Source: Rhizobium albus (GTDB lineage: Bacteria; Pseudomonadota; Alphaproteobacteria; Rhizobiales; Rhizobiaceae). Taken from it: DNA of 64,000 nucleotides. The DNA lies in the NCBI GenBank assembly GCA_030160035.1, contig BSNO01000003.1, positions 930,001 to 994,000 of the forward strand. The letters are read 5' to 3'. The translations under genes and the position numbers were made by a program. The notes beneath the pieces are model-generated. The model was not told the DNA's origin, ran no database searches, and was given only the letters and a program-made list of their open reading frames with translations. Below, piece by piece: positions 25,723-35,040 of the stretch. How positions within the stretch are numbered: the first letter of the stretch is position 1; the number at the start of each line of letters is the position of its first letter.

Positions 25723-25812
25723 TGGCGGAGAGGAAGGGATTCGAACCCTCGATACCGTTCCCGGTATACTCCCTTAGCAGGGGAGCGCCTTCGACCACTC
25801 GGCCACCTCTCC
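25723..25812 (-). tRNA. tRNA-Ser (anticodon GCU)
   Basis: A 90-base serine tRNA with encoded CCA. The acceptor stem GGAGAGG/CCTCTCC, anticodon stem CTCCC/GGGAG with loop CTGCTAA (anticodon at 25776-25778), a long variable arm and the T-loop TTCGAAT are all present. It reads AGC and AGU codons. Its 3' end faces the integrase, the usual arrangement for an integrated island, which probably regenerated the gene on insertion. Confidence 0.97.
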
Positions 25813-25901
25813 GTAACGCCTGTGCGTCCTAAAGAAAACTGCCGGACTAATCAATGCGCCCGGCAGGAAATTCGCGTGCAGGCGGTTGCCTGCGCTGCAG
25901 T

Positions 25902-27101
25902 TTATTCGCTGAGCGTGATCACGCCGCTTGCGACGCCGACAGGCTGCGACACGAGCGACAGGAAGCGCTGGATGTCCACGGTCGGATGGCGCGATGCGTA
26001 GATCACGTCGCGATTCTTGACCGGGAAGGTCTGGCCCGTGATGAAGCTGTCGGGATTGCGCATGTCGAACTGGTAGACAATCGGGAAGCGGCCGTTCTTG
26101 TCGGTCGCGTAACCCTTGTCCATCAGCGCCTTGAAACGCGCGTCACCGATGAGGAGCTTGACGATTTCCGGCTCCTCGTAGCGGAACACGAAGTAGCCGC
26201 GCGCGTCGACCGATGCATCCTCGCCGCCGCCTGCAAGCGCGATCGCCTCCAGGAGGTTCAGGTCGTTCGACCCGAATGGAATGCGCGAATTGGACGACGT
26301 TTGGCCGAGGATGGTGAACGTGCGCGGATCATGCGTTACGAAGACCTGGTCGTTCGGCTGCACGAAGATGTTTTCGGACGGATCCTCGATGATCGACTTC
26401 AAGAGCACCGTGCCGGTGCTCTGGCCGCGGGTCAGCGTCACATAGGTCTCGTAGGGCTCCTGGCGCGGGCCGCCGGCCTTGGCGATCACATCCATGATTC
26501 GGTCGCCGCTGAGCGACAGCGACACTTGCTGGGAAGCGTTGACCGCGCCGGCCACCGTGACGGCGCGCGAGTCGGTAGACGTCGTCGTGATGATGACGTC
26601 GGGCTCGACGGCCTTGTCACGCAGCGACGATAGAATCGCCTGGCGCACCTGTTCGGCCGTCCGTCCCGCGAACTGGACCGAGCCGACGTAAGGGATCGGC
26701 ACCCGGCCGTCCGGCTGGACGATGAGCTGCAGCGACGTCTGCTTCGATTCGGCGGTGGAGAACAGGCCGCTTTCACCCGCCTCGAAGATCGTGACCTGAA
26801 CCTGGTCGCCGACACCGATGAGGGCCGTGTTGCCGGCGCTGCCAATGCCGAAGCGGCGGTTGAGCATGCGTGCGGTGTAGTCGGCGACGAGGCGTGCGGA
26901 ATATGCGTCCACCTGGACGACATCGAAAACCGTAGCGGTGGGGCGGTTCTGCTCGGCGGCGGATTGACCGGCCGTGGACGCAATGGAGAGCGCGCTTGGG
27001 CCTTCGCCCGGCAGCGCCTGGCAACCGGCCAGAACGCCGAGGCTTGCGGTCGCACAGATGAGCTTGACGCGCAGGGCGGTCCCAGACTGTCGACTAATCA
27101 A
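25902..27101 (-). CDS. outer-membrane polysaccharide export lipoprotein (Wza/BexD/KpsD-type)
   Basis: A 399-residue exported protein. The N-terminal signal ends in a lipobox (LGVLAGC), so it is an outer-membrane lipoprotein. The domain near residues 100-190 (GVGDQVQVTIFEAGESGLFS, VQPDGRVPIPYVGSVQFAGR) is the polysaccharide export domain, followed by ligand-binding repeats (VTVAGAVNASQQVSL, FTILGQTSSNSRIPF). It forms the channel that carries capsule polymer across the outer membrane and works with the KpsE-like proteins encoded in this locus. It is the first capsule gene to the right of the tRNA. Confidence 0.93.
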   Translation of the reverse strand: MISRQSGTALRVKLICATASLGVLAGCQALPGEGPSALSIASTAGQSAAEQNRPTATVFDVVQVDAYSARLVADYTARMLNRRFGIGSAGNTALIGVGDQVQVTIFEAGESGLFSTAESKQTSLQLIVQPDGRVPIPYVGSVQFAGRTAEQVRQAILSSLRDKAVEPDVIITTTSTDSRAVTVAGAVNASQQVSLSLSGDRIMDVIAKAGGPRQEPYETYVTLTRGQSTGTVLLKSIIEDPSENIFVQPNDQVFVTHDPRTFTILGQTSSNSRIPFGSNDLNLLEAIALAGGGEDASVDARGYFVFRYEEPEIVKLLIGDARFKALMDKGYATDKNGRFPIVYQFDMRNPDSFITGQTFPVKNRDVIYASRHPTVDIQRFLSLVSQPVGVASGVITLSE

Positions 27102-27364
27102 AATGGTATGTCCTCACTCGCATTCGGTACTCGAGCCCCGCCCGGCCGCATCATTAGAACGTGGTGCCCAAAAGTAAACCAAAGCCGCGATTGGCGTTCG
27201 GGAGAGGCGGCCGGTGTGTCCTTTTGGCACCAAGAATGCAAGCGCGGCCACTCCGCCAGAAGAAACGATAGAGCCTGATCGGTAAACAATGTCTTGCGTG
27301 CCAAGATGCCGGGGCGGGCCCGTCACGTCCCAATAGACCACTTGGCCACCGATTGAAATGCCAT

Positions 27365-28582
27365 TCAGAAAGGCGGCGGAGCAAGGAGGCGATCGGCAAC
27401 GGCGCGTGCGCCGGGGATTGCGCCTTCTCCTTCGAAAGCGCCGGGAACGAGCACGGTCGTCTTCAGGAATTTCAGAAAGTCCGACACCCGCGCCGGCGAC
27501 GGCGCCTGAGGCGCCTGCCAGAAGCGCTCCAGTGCCTGGTCGTCGGTGAGCCCCTCAAGATCGTAGATCGCGCTTCCCAACACCTTCACCGGCCGACCGA
27601 GGGAAAGTGCCGACAATCCGACCGTCGAATTCACGGTAACGATGCCGGCCGAGCGCTGCATCAGCCGCTCGAGATCGCCGCCGTCGAGAAAAATCACGCG
27701 CTCGCAGCCATGCTGCCTTTTCAAATCCTCGATGATCGCGGCCCAGGGCGTCAGCCCGTTGTCGATCGGGTGGACCTTGACCACCAGCAGCGCGTCTTTC
27801 GGCGCGTGCGCCGCAAAGGACGAGACCACATCGGCGAGAGCCGTTCGTAGCCCGTCGCGATAGCCGTGCTGGCGGATTTGGTAGTCCGTCTCCAACTGCA
27901 ACGGAAAGAGGAAGACGCGTCCGTCATGATGCTCGATCTCGGCCAGGGCCTCGTCTCGAGCTTTGCGTCGCGCCGGACGCTTCAACGCCTTGCCGATCCA
28001 GCCGCGCCATTCGTCCAGCGTCCCGTGAAGGGCGTGGTTGCGGTAATGCGGGTAGGCAAAGGGCGCGCCGACGAGATTGGCGAAATGAAAAGCCACGTCA
28101 TAGGCCGCATAGAGAAGGAAGCTCGACTTGAACGACCGCGGCTCCGCAACGGGAAATTGGGATGGCCGATCAGCCTCGAACGCAGCCGGTATGCCGGAAT
28201 GTCCGCCCATGCCATTCGGCTCGATCGTCAGCAGCCCGGGGCGCAGATAGCCTTGTTCGACGATGGATATGCGAACGCCGAGATCCCGGGCGACGCCGAT
28301 CGCATCCCGGTGAAACTGCCGTCCGTCGCCGAGGCAGACAAGATCGGTGATCGCCCTGTTCTTCATGATTGCGCGCACGGTCTCCGGCCAGTCTTCAGGT
28401 GGCTCTCGAAACTCGATGTAGTCGCCCGCGCCCGGCAGCCAGAAGAGCCGGTCGCCGGGGCAGGTGCCAACCCTCAACGTCTCGGCCCCGGAGCGCCTCA
28501 ACTCACGCGCAACACGGGCGAAGAAGGGAGAGGAGGGGCCTTGCAGGAAAAGGAAACGGCGCACTGGCAGGCGATCTGTCAT
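27365..28582 (-). CDS. KpsS-like capsule polysaccharide transferase, copy 1
   Basis: A 405-residue protein of the capsule-synthesis (KpsS/KpsC) family. The start at 28582 (MTDRLPVRRFLFLQGPSSPF) is preferred; an extension upstream would run through the divergent promoter. Family features are FLFLQGPSSPFFARVA, RISIVEQGYLRPGLLTIEP, LLVVKVHPIDNG and the C-terminal GIVTVNSTVGLSALSLGRPV. KpsS/KpsC enzymes build the Kdo linker that joins capsule to its lipid anchor. Its neighbour on the opposite strand is a paralogue with the same layout. Confidence 0.88.
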   Translation of the reverse strand: MTDRLPVRRFLFLQGPSSPFFARVARELRRSGAETLRVGTCPGDRLFWLPGAGDYIEFREPPEDWPETVRAIMKNRAITDLVCLGDGRQFHRDAIGVARDLGVRISIVEQGYLRPGLLTIEPNGMGGHSGIPAAFEADRPSQFPVAEPRSFKSSFLLYAAYDVAFHFANLVGAPFAYPHYRNHALHGTLDEWRGWIGKALKRPARRKARDEALAEIEHHDGRVFLFPLQLETDYQIRQHGYRDGLRTALADVVSSFAAHAPKDALLVVKVHPIDNGLTPWAAIIEDLKRQHGCERVIFLDGGDLERLMQRSAGIVTVNSTVGLSALSLGRPVKVLGSAIYDLEGLTDDQALERFWQAPQAPSPARVSDFLKFLKTTVLVPGAFEGEGAIPGARAVADRLLAPPPF

Positions 28583-28682
28583 AGAGGCTGGGTAAACGCG
28601 CCAGGCGCGCACATGGCATTTAACATTGCACGCGCAGTCGGCCTGTGCAATCGACGGGCGCCGATCCACCGCAGCTTGCGCA

Positions 28683-29942
28683 ATGTCTGACACCAAACGC
28701 CTGACGATCCTTTTTCTCCAGGGCCACCCATCGCGCTTTTGGAGCGCGCTTGGCGATGGCCTTGATGCGGCCGGCCACCGCGTGCTCAAGATCAATTTTT
28801 CGCTCGGCGATCGCGTTTTCTGGCGCCGCAAGGGTGCCGTCGACTATCGCGGACGCACGGGCAATTGGGGCGCCTGGCTGACCGATTTCATCCGGACCAA
28901 CGGTGTCACCGACATCTATTACTACGCCGACCGTCTGCCCTATCACGCCGAAGCGCTGGAAATTTCTCGGTCGCTTGGCGTGCGCTGCTGGGCGATCGAA
29001 TTCGGTTATCTGCGTCCGGACTGGCTGACCTTCGAGCCGGAGGCGATGGGCGCGCGCTCGCTCTTTCCGAAGACGCGTGAGGGCATCGCCGAGCGTGCCG
29101 AGCGCCACGTCCTGCCGGATCTACGGCCGCGCTATCACCACACCTTCTCCGAGGAAGCCTTCGGCGAGGTGACCTTCGCACTGCTCTCGGAAGTGGGGCG
29201 GCCGGTCTATCCCTTCTATCGCTCCGATCGCTACTACTGGCCGGGCTTCGATTATCTTGCCTGGCTCGTCGTCCTGGCCGGCGAATTGCGCGCCAAGCGT
29301 CGCGCGGGTGAAGTCGAAGCGCGGCTCATGCGCGAGAACGCGCCCTACAACATGGTCGCGATGCAATTGCAGCAGGACTACCAGATCCGCGCGTCGTCAC
29401 CCTATGATCACCTGGAAGAGTTTCTCGAAGAGATCGTCTCGTCGTTTGCCAAACACGCGCCGGCGGACCGGCGGTTGCTCTTCAAGATGCACCCGCTCGA
29501 CAACGGGCTCGAGAACTGGCCGCGCCGGCTGAAGCGGCTGGAAAAGCGCTATGGCATCGTCGGACGCACCGATCTCATCCGTGGCGGCGATCTCGGCAAT
29601 CTCATCCGCTCGTCGCAGGGCGTCATCTATGTGAATTCGACCGTCGGCCTGCACTGCATCATGAACCGCAAGCCGTCGATCGCAATGGGCTCGGCCGTAT
29701 TCGACATCGATGGGCTGACCCACCAGGGCGGCATCGATAGCTTCTGGCGCGATCCGGAGCCCGTGGATGGGCCTTTCCTCGAGCTCTTCCTGCGGGCATT
29801 GATGGATATTCAGGTGCGCGGCACATTCTATGGCGAAGAGGGCAGGGAAGCCGCCATCGCCGAGATCGTCCGGCGCATGGATGCCTTGGCGGAGAGCGGC
29901 GAAACCGGATACGGCCTGCCGCCGCTGCCGCTCGCGCACTGA
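28683..29942 (+). CDS. KpsS-like capsule polysaccharide transferase, copy 2 (RkpJ-like)
   Basis: A 419-residue paralogue of the divergent gene. It shares LTILFLQGHPSRFWSALG, RCWAIEFGYLRPDWLTFEP, LLFKMHPLDNGLENW and GVIYVNSTVGLHCIMNRKP, which mark the capsule-synthesis family. The ATG at 28683 fits the family start; the ribosome site is weak. Rhizobial rkpJ, found next to rkpH, is a KpsS relative, and this gene lies 79 bases before the rkpH-like gene, so RkpJ is the likely counterpart. It probably transfers sugars to the lipid anchor of the K-antigen. Confidence 0.87.
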   Translation: MSDTKRLTILFLQGHPSRFWSALGDGLDAAGHRVLKINFSLGDRVFWRRKGAVDYRGRTGNWGAWLTDFIRTNGVTDIYYYADRLPYHAEALEISRSLGVRCWAIEFGYLRPDWLTFEPEAMGARSLFPKTREGIAERAERHVLPDLRPRYHHTFSEEAFGEVTFALLSEVGRPVYPFYRSDRYYWPGFDYLAWLVVLAGELRAKRRAGEVEARLMRENAPYNMVAMQLQQDYQIRASSPYDHLEEFLEEIVSSFAKHAPADRRLLFKMHPLDNGLENWPRRLKRLEKRYGIVGRTDLIRGGDLGNLIRSSQGVIYVNSTVGLHCIMNRKPSIAMGSAVFDIDGLTHQGGIDSFWRDPEPVDGPFLELFLRALMDIQVRGTFYGEEGREAAIAEIVRRMDALAESGETGYGLPPLPLAH

Positions 29943-30021
29943 GCGTTTTCAGGTGAAGTGGCCACGATTCACCGTCCGGAAACGCGACAGATAGGGAACT
30001 GAGCGTTAAACAGGAAAAGCG

Positions 30022-30810
30022 ATGCAGCATGTCGTCATCACTGGAGGATCGAGCGGCATCGGCGAGGCCTTCGCCCGCCTGCATCTTGCCCGCGGCGACC
30101 GTGTGTCCCTGATCGCGCGGGATGCCGAACGTCTTGCCGCCTGCAAGGAAAGGCTCGCGGCGTCAGGCGGCACCCTGTCCGCCCATTCCGCCGATGTGCG
30201 TGACGCAGCGGCGCTGGAGGCAGCAATCGCCGCTGCCGAATCGGAGTTCGGCCCGACGGCGCGTCTGATCACCTCGGCCGGCGTTGCCGTCCCAGGCTAT
30301 TTCGAGGCGCTGGATGCCGACAGCTTTCGCCAGCAGATGGACATCAATTTCCACGGGACGGTCCATGCCGTGCGCGCCGTCTATCGGGGCATGACGCAGA
30401 GACGCAGCGGCGAGATCCTGCTGGTCTCGTCTGCCGCAGCCTTTGTGGGTCTGTTCGGCTATACGGCCTATGGCGCATCGAAATTCGCAGTTGCTGGCTT
30501 TGCGGAATCGTTGCGGGCGGAAGCGCGCCGCCATGGCATCAAGGTCGCCGTCTGTTTTCCGCCAGACACAGAAACGCCGCAGCTGGAAGCGGAGAACCGG
30601 CTGAAGCCGCCGGAGACCGCAAAAATTACGAAGACCGGCGGCATCATGACGGCCGAGCAATTGGCGACAAGCGTCGTTCGCGAGTTCGAGCGGGGCAAAT
30701 TCGCCATCTATCCCGGGTTGCGCGTGTCGCTTCTCGGCCGATTTTCCAGCCTTGCCCGTCCCGCGATCAACCACTGGCTGGATCGAACGGCCGAGCGTGC
30801 CGATCGTTAG
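30022..30810 (+). CDS. rkpH: short-chain reductase, RkpH / 3-ketosphinganine reductase-like
   Basis: A 262-residue classical SDR. It has the NAD(P)-binding GGSSGIGEAFA at the N-terminus and the catalytic Ser in LLVSSAAAF. Tyr150 and Lys154 lie in YGASKFAVAGF. The C-terminal stretch CFPPDTETPQLEAENRLKP with the following PETAKI is characteristic of 3-ketodihydrosphingosine reductases. AGGA lies 8 bases before the ATG. With RkpA and RkpG encoded 15-24 kb away, it is the predicted reductase of the keto group left by RkpG. The enzyme class is clear; the sphingoid-like substrate is inferred. Confidence 0.85.
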   Translation: MQHVVITGGSSGIGEAFARLHLARGDRVSLIARDAERLAACKERLAASGGTLSAHSADVRDAAALEAAIAAAESEFGPTARLITSAGVAVPGYFEALDADSFRQQMDINFHGTVHAVRAVYRGMTQRRSGEILLVSSAAAFVGLFGYTAYGASKFAVAGFAESLRAEARRHGIKVAVCFPPDTETPQLEAENRLKPPETAKITKTGGIMTAEQLATSVVREFERGKFAIYPGLRVSLLGRFSSLARPAINHWLDRTAERADR

Positions 30811-30886
30811 CTTGGTTGATGTGACCTCCATCCCTCGCATGCTAGGTTGCACGCGAAGAGGACGATGGACTGAATTGGTTTCAAGG

Positions 30887-31636
30887 ATGAGGACAGTGCG
30901 CCCACTGCGATCGCGCAAAACGGCTTTCGGTCTCGTCGCAACGTTTGCCCTCGTGGCGGTCGTCGAGCCGTCACCCACATTCGCCCAGGCGTCGGAGCCA
31001 GAGGCAGAAACGAGACAGACAGTCGAGCCGATCGACAAGGGCGGTCGCATCAAGTCGCTGCGCAAGCCCACGGACCGACCGTCGCGGCTTCTCTCGAAGC
31101 GCGTGGAGCGCGTGACGGCGCGACCAGAGGTTCTGTGCGGCGCCTTGTCCGTCTTCGGGCTGGTCGAGCCGGGCCTGCAATCGGTACTTTTGCGCAACGG
31201 CGCTTGGGAGTGCTCCCCGGTGCTCGCCAATGTCGAACCGGTGCCCGAGGAGGGGCCCGCAACGTCTCTGTTCACGCTGGTGCGCGGCCGCGGGAGCCTC
31301 GATCCGCCGACGATCCGAATCAAGCTGAACGAACTGGATCCCGCGACGTCCGATAGCGCCCGCAATACCGTGCTGAGTGCCATGCGGAGCGCAGTGCGCA
31401 ATTACGGCATGGAACTGCCGACGGGTCACATCGCTGCCCTGGAAGACATGGAGCGCGTCGATAGGGTCGAAAACGGACTCAGGCTGCGCATCACGCCTGA
31501 AATGGGCGATGCGCGCCGGCTGAACATTCTGCTGGAATTTGTCGGCGAGCCCGAGCCCGAGCCTAAGGAAGCGGCCTCGGACATGGCGTCTCCCGAACCC
31601 GCTTCGCTGGAAGAGCGCATGGGCGCGGCAGACTAG
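30887..31636 (+). CDS. exported protein of unknown function next to rkpH
   Basis: A 249-residue protein with a signal-peptide-like N-terminus (AFGLVATFALVAVV, cleavage near FAQA), so probably periplasmic. The start is ATG 30887 or a TTG at 30875. The mature part begins with a basic region (KSLRKPTDRPSRLLSKRVER), then contains two Cys (about residues 83 and 107) that could form a disulfide, and ends acidic and Pro-rich. Family not recognised. Its location directly after rkpH resembles rhizobial rkpI, so a role in K-antigen lipid or polymer handling is possible. Its stop lies 2 bases from the convergent glycosyltransferase stop. Confidence 0.7.
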   Translation: MRTVRPLRSRKTAFGLVATFALVAVVEPSPTFAQASEPEAETRQTVEPIDKGGRIKSLRKPTDRPSRLLSKRVERVTARPEVLCGALSVFGLVEPGLQSVLLRNGAWECSPVLANVEPVPEEGPATSLFTLVRGRGSLDPPTIRIKLNELDPATSDSARNTVLSAMRSAVRNYGMELPTGHIAALEDMERVDRVENGLRLRITPEMGDARRLNILLEFVGEPEPEPKEAASDMASPEPASLEERMGAAD

Positions 31637-31638
31637 GC

Positions 31639-33819
31639 TTAGTGCTTCGGCAGCCAGTGCCGCGCCTGCGGCAGGTGGTCGAGCTTCTGCAGTTCCGGGT
31701 TTGAGCGATCGCGCGAATGCAGCGGGCTCGAGGCCGGATCGACGAAATGCGTCGTGCGGTGCAGACGGCGCAGATTGTCTTTCTCGCGCTCGAAGCGCAC
31801 CTTGTTCTCCGGGCTTCTTTCTGAGCCGCGCGTTGCGGACTCGTGGTGGTGCAGGCAGGCAAACGGCGTCCAGATCACCCGCCAGCCGGCACGATAGGCG
31901 CGCAGGCAGTAATCGACATCATTGTAGGCGACGGGAAAATTTTCCTCGTCGAACGCGCCGATCTCGGCGCGGCAGTCGCCCGAAATCAGCATCGCCGCCC
32001 CTGTGACGCAGCTCATCGACGAACGCACATGCAGCCGGTTCATCGGACCGGGAAAATTTGCCGAGCGATTGAGATACCAGTGGCCGGCAAGCCCACCGAA
32101 ACCGGCGATGACACCGGCATGCTGGATCTTGTCGTTGGGATAGAGAAGCTTGGCCCCGACAATGCCGGCTTTTTCATAGGCCAGACACGCAACCATTTCC
32201 TTCATCCAGCTCGGATCGATGACGGAGATGTCGTTGTTCAAAAGCAGGAAATGCTCGCCCTTGGCCTTGGCGATGCCCTGGTTGACCGCGCGAGAGAAGT
32301 TGAACTTGGCCGGCTCGATGTCGACGGAAATGTTGGCGTGACGCTTCGTGATCTGGTCGTAGAGCGAAAGCACCGCAGGGTCGGTCGTACCGTTGTCGAT
32401 GATCAGGACTTCGAAGTCCGGATAGTCGGTCTTCTCCGTCAGATCCGAAAGGCAGCGCTGGATGAGCGGCAGTCCATTCTTGTTGGGGATGATGACCGAA
32501 AGTTTCGGCAACGCATCGCGCAGGCGCAGAAACTCGACCTTGTGCAGCGTGTCGGTGAGCGCCGGGACGATCTCCACGTCGTCGCCGCGCCTGCCATAGG
32601 CTTCCTTCATGGCGCGCCGTGCGCTGTCGGTCGATGGTCCCATGTTCTGGCGCGAATAGGTCCTCCCGTCCCGGCGCCACCAATAGGCGGGATAGGGCAA
32701 ATGGATCACTTGGTCGTCGGTGAGGTCCGCCAGATACCGCAGCAGCAGATCATAATCCTGAGAGCCCTCGAAACCGGGGCGCAGTCCGCCGATGGCGCGC
32801 AGGCGTTCGGCGCGATAGACCGAGAAATGGTTGATGTAGTTGACGCCGGAAAGCAGCACCGGGTCGTAGGCGGGTTTCGCCATCAGGCTGGTGGGCGTGA
32901 GGCGCCCGTCGGTCACTACCTCATCGGTATAAAGGAATTCAACGCCCGGATTGCGCTCGATCGTGGCGCGGATCAGCGCCAAAGCCGACGGCGCGATCGC
33001 ATCGTCATGGTCGAGGAGCGCGATCCATTCGCCGGTGGCAACCGCGATGCCGGAATTGGTCGTCTCGGCGATGCCGCGATTGACCGGATTGCGCACCACG
33101 ATCACATCTTCGAACTCAGCCGCCTTGTCGAGCCAGGCTTGTGTCGTGGAAGAGGGGGAGGCGTCGTCGGAGAGGATCAATTCGACCGTGCCGGCCATCT
33201 GTCTCCGGAAGGACCGCAGCAATTCGTCCAGATATCGATCCGGCGCATTATAGACCGGCACCACAAGGCTGAGAAACGGCTTCTCGGAGAGTGCGAACGA
33301 CAGCTCCGCCGTCTCGATGGCCGCCAGCTGGTAGATTTCTTCCAAATGGTGGGCGAGCTTGTTGGTCTTGCCGAAGCCGAAGGGCAGACCCGAGAAGATC
33401 AGCCGGCTCAGCCGCCCGAACTTGCTGCGAACCGCACCAGGCGTTCCCTGGCACCAGGCCTCCGCGACGGCTTCGGCCTCGGCTCGACTGCGGAAGGCGT
33501 CGGCGTGGCAGGTGAAGTCTCCCGGCCGGTTGTTCGGATCGAGCCGGATTGAACGGACAGTGCCGATGCCGCCGACATCGATCAGAATGGCATGGCGGCG
33601 CGAACTGCGCGGATTGAAGGACTGGCGTTCCTTGAAGCCCAGGCCGAAGTTCACATAGAGCTGCGGCTCCATCGTGCCTTCCTCGACCGACAGCCGGAAA
33701 ACGAGATAGCGCTTCTCGCGGATGAAAGGCAGCCTCACGACGAAACGGGGGTCGTCGCCAAGACTGCGCCAGACCACGGGCGGCTCGATTTCGGCGAGAT
33801 CGTTGATCGGCTCAAGCAT
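31639..33819 (-). CDS. glycosyltransferase with two family-2 domains
   Basis: A 726-residue protein. Residues 1-175 are an unfamiliar N-terminal domain. Two GT-A (family 2) domains follow: the first from about 185 (LSLVVPVYNAPDRYLDELL, with the DDAS and LLDHDDAIA motifs), the second from about 450 (LSVIIPNKNGLPLIQRCLSD, DNGTTD, LLNNDISVIDP). The start at 33819 is used; an in-frame ATG at 33876 is the alternative. Tandem GT2 enzymes of this sort typically add two different sugars to a growing polymer. It belongs to the minus-strand capsule operon. Confidence 0.88.
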   Translation of the reverse strand: MLEPINDLAEIEPPVVWRSLGDDPRFVVRLPFIREKRYLVFRLSVEEGTMEPQLYVNFGLGFKERQSFNPRSSRRHAILIDVGGIGTVRSIRLDPNNRPGDFTCHADAFRSRAEAEAVAEAWCQGTPGAVRSKFGRLSRLIFSGLPFGFGKTNKLAHHLEEIYQLAAIETAELSFALSEKPFLSLVVPVYNAPDRYLDELLRSFRRQMAGTVELILSDDASPSSTTQAWLDKAAEFEDVIVVRNPVNRGIAETTNSGIAVATGEWIALLDHDDAIAPSALALIRATIERNPGVEFLYTDEVVTDGRLTPTSLMAKPAYDPVLLSGVNYINHFSVYRAERLRAIGGLRPGFEGSQDYDLLLRYLADLTDDQVIHLPYPAYWWRRDGRTYSRQNMGPSTDSARRAMKEAYGRRGDDVEIVPALTDTLHKVEFLRLRDALPKLSVIIPNKNGLPLIQRCLSDLTEKTDYPDFEVLIIDNGTTDPAVLSLYDQITKRHANISVDIEPAKFNFSRAVNQGIAKAKGEHFLLLNNDISVIDPSWMKEMVACLAYEKAGIVGAKLLYPNDKIQHAGVIAGFGGLAGHWYLNRSANFPGPMNRLHVRSSMSCVTGAAMLISGDCRAEIGAFDEENFPVAYNDVDYCLRAYRAGWRVIWTPFACLHHHESATRGSERSPENKVRFEREKDNLRRLHRTTHFVDPASSPLHSRDRSNPELQKLDHLPQARHWLPKH

Positions 33820-33912
33820 GACGGCCTGTTTCAAGAAGGATCGGGAAGTCGGTGCGTTAGGCGCTCCACGGCGCATGAATCGGCTGCTTTCTGGAAGACT
33901 TGCCGCCCATAG

Positions 33913-35040
33913 TCAACGCGGCGGCGCGGGCGAAAGGTTGAGGTCGGGAAATCGAAGATCGTCCGCCATGGCGGCCACGACATCGCGCGTGGCCTGCGCG
34001 GCCTTCTCGCGCCGCTGCGGATTGTCGGCGAGATCGAGAACAGTTTCCGCCCAGATGTCGGGATTGTTTCCGATATGGATCTCGTCCGGATGCCGCCGCG
34101 AGGAATAGGCGGGGCTGTCGGAAAAGATCGCTGCCGCCCCGAGGCGGGCGCAGTCGATCCGCTTTGTATCGGCACGCGCAGCATTCTCGCGATTGTCCAT
34201 CAGCGGTACGGCAAAGATATCTGCCCCGTTCTCGCGCGAATGGCGGCGATACTCCGGCCAGCGCATCAGAGGAACGATCCGCAACTGGTGCTCCGGCAGG
34301 CCAGCTGAGAGCCAGAGCTTCCGATCGTCCCCCTGTGCCAGAATGTCGAACCGGACATGCGGGTGCCGCGCCACCACCCGCTGCGCGATCGGCACCAAAA
34401 AGCGGTGTTCCCGGCCATGCACGCCGGTTGCGTGGAATGCCACGCTCACCGGTCCTTTGGATGATTTGGCGCTGAGCGGCAGATGCTCGTCAGTATCCGG
34501 GGCAGGCGGGAGCAATGATACCGGGCGACCACCGGCTGCGAGTGCTTCCTTCAGCGCCGGCGTGGAAGCCCAGACATGCGTGAGCAACCGGTTCAGACGA
34601 CGGAGCGGCAGCAGCGTCATCGACGCCAGATAAAGGCGATAATGCCAGACCGCTTCGGAGCCCGTAAGCAAGGCGGCAATGTCGTCATCGATGAAGAGTG
34701 CGACACCGGCGAGCTTGGAATGGTTCTGCTCGAGCCAGCGCAGTTGGGCCGGCTTGATATAGCGGCAGATGATGACGAAGAGCCCGGCGGGATCGATGCC
34801 CTCGAGGCTCTCGCTGTCGATGCAGCGCGACTGATAGGGAAGCGGCGCCAAGGCCTTGAGGCGAGCTTCGAAATAATAGCTGTAGGTCGGGTTGTTGCCT
34901 TTTCGAAGCACGAGAACGCTGCGCATCGGTGGTCGGCCGTTCCGTGAAGCGAGCGCGTGCGGGCGGGGAACAGCCCGGTAGGCGCGATCGGACCACCGGT
35001 CGAAAAGCGACCGCTGAGAGCCGATGACGGCATCAGCCAA
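33913..35040 (-). CDS. GT4-like glycosyltransferase
   Basis: A 375-residue protein with a GT-B-type layout. The core starts at MRSVLVLRKGNNPTYSYYF. Mid-protein features are DIDDDIAALLT-like FIDDDIAALLT and VAFHATGVHGREHRF; the C-terminal half has FAVPLMDNRENAARADTKRI and a helical tail. The called start is a TTG overlapping the upstream KpsE-like gene by 8 bases; the ATG at 34926 is an alternative. It probably transfers one sugar of the capsule repeat. Family assignment is by fold-like features and is less certain than its place in the operon. Confidence 0.7.
   Translation of the reverse strand: MADAVIGSQRSLFDRWSDRAYRAVPRPHALASRNGRPPMRSVLVLRKGNNPTYSYYFEARLKALAPLPYQSRCIDSESLEGIDPAGLFVIICRYIKPAQLRWLEQNHSKLAGVALFIDDDIAALLTGSEAVWHYRLYLASMTLLPLRRLNRLLTHVWASTPALKEALAAGGRPVSLLPPAPDTDEHLPLSAKSSKGPVSVAFHATGVHGREHRFLVPIAQRVVARHPHVRFDILAQGDDRKLWLSAGLPEHQLRIVPLMRWPEYRRHSRENGADIFAVPLMDNRENAARADTKRIDCARLGAAAIFSDSPAYSSRRHPDEIHIGNNPDIWAETVLDLADNPQRREKAAQATRDVVAAMADDLRFPDLNLSPAPPR

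Noticed and set aside
31843-33552. 569-codon plus-strand frame
   Set aside because: Antisense of the double GT2 glycosyltransferase, which has clear motifs on the minus strand.
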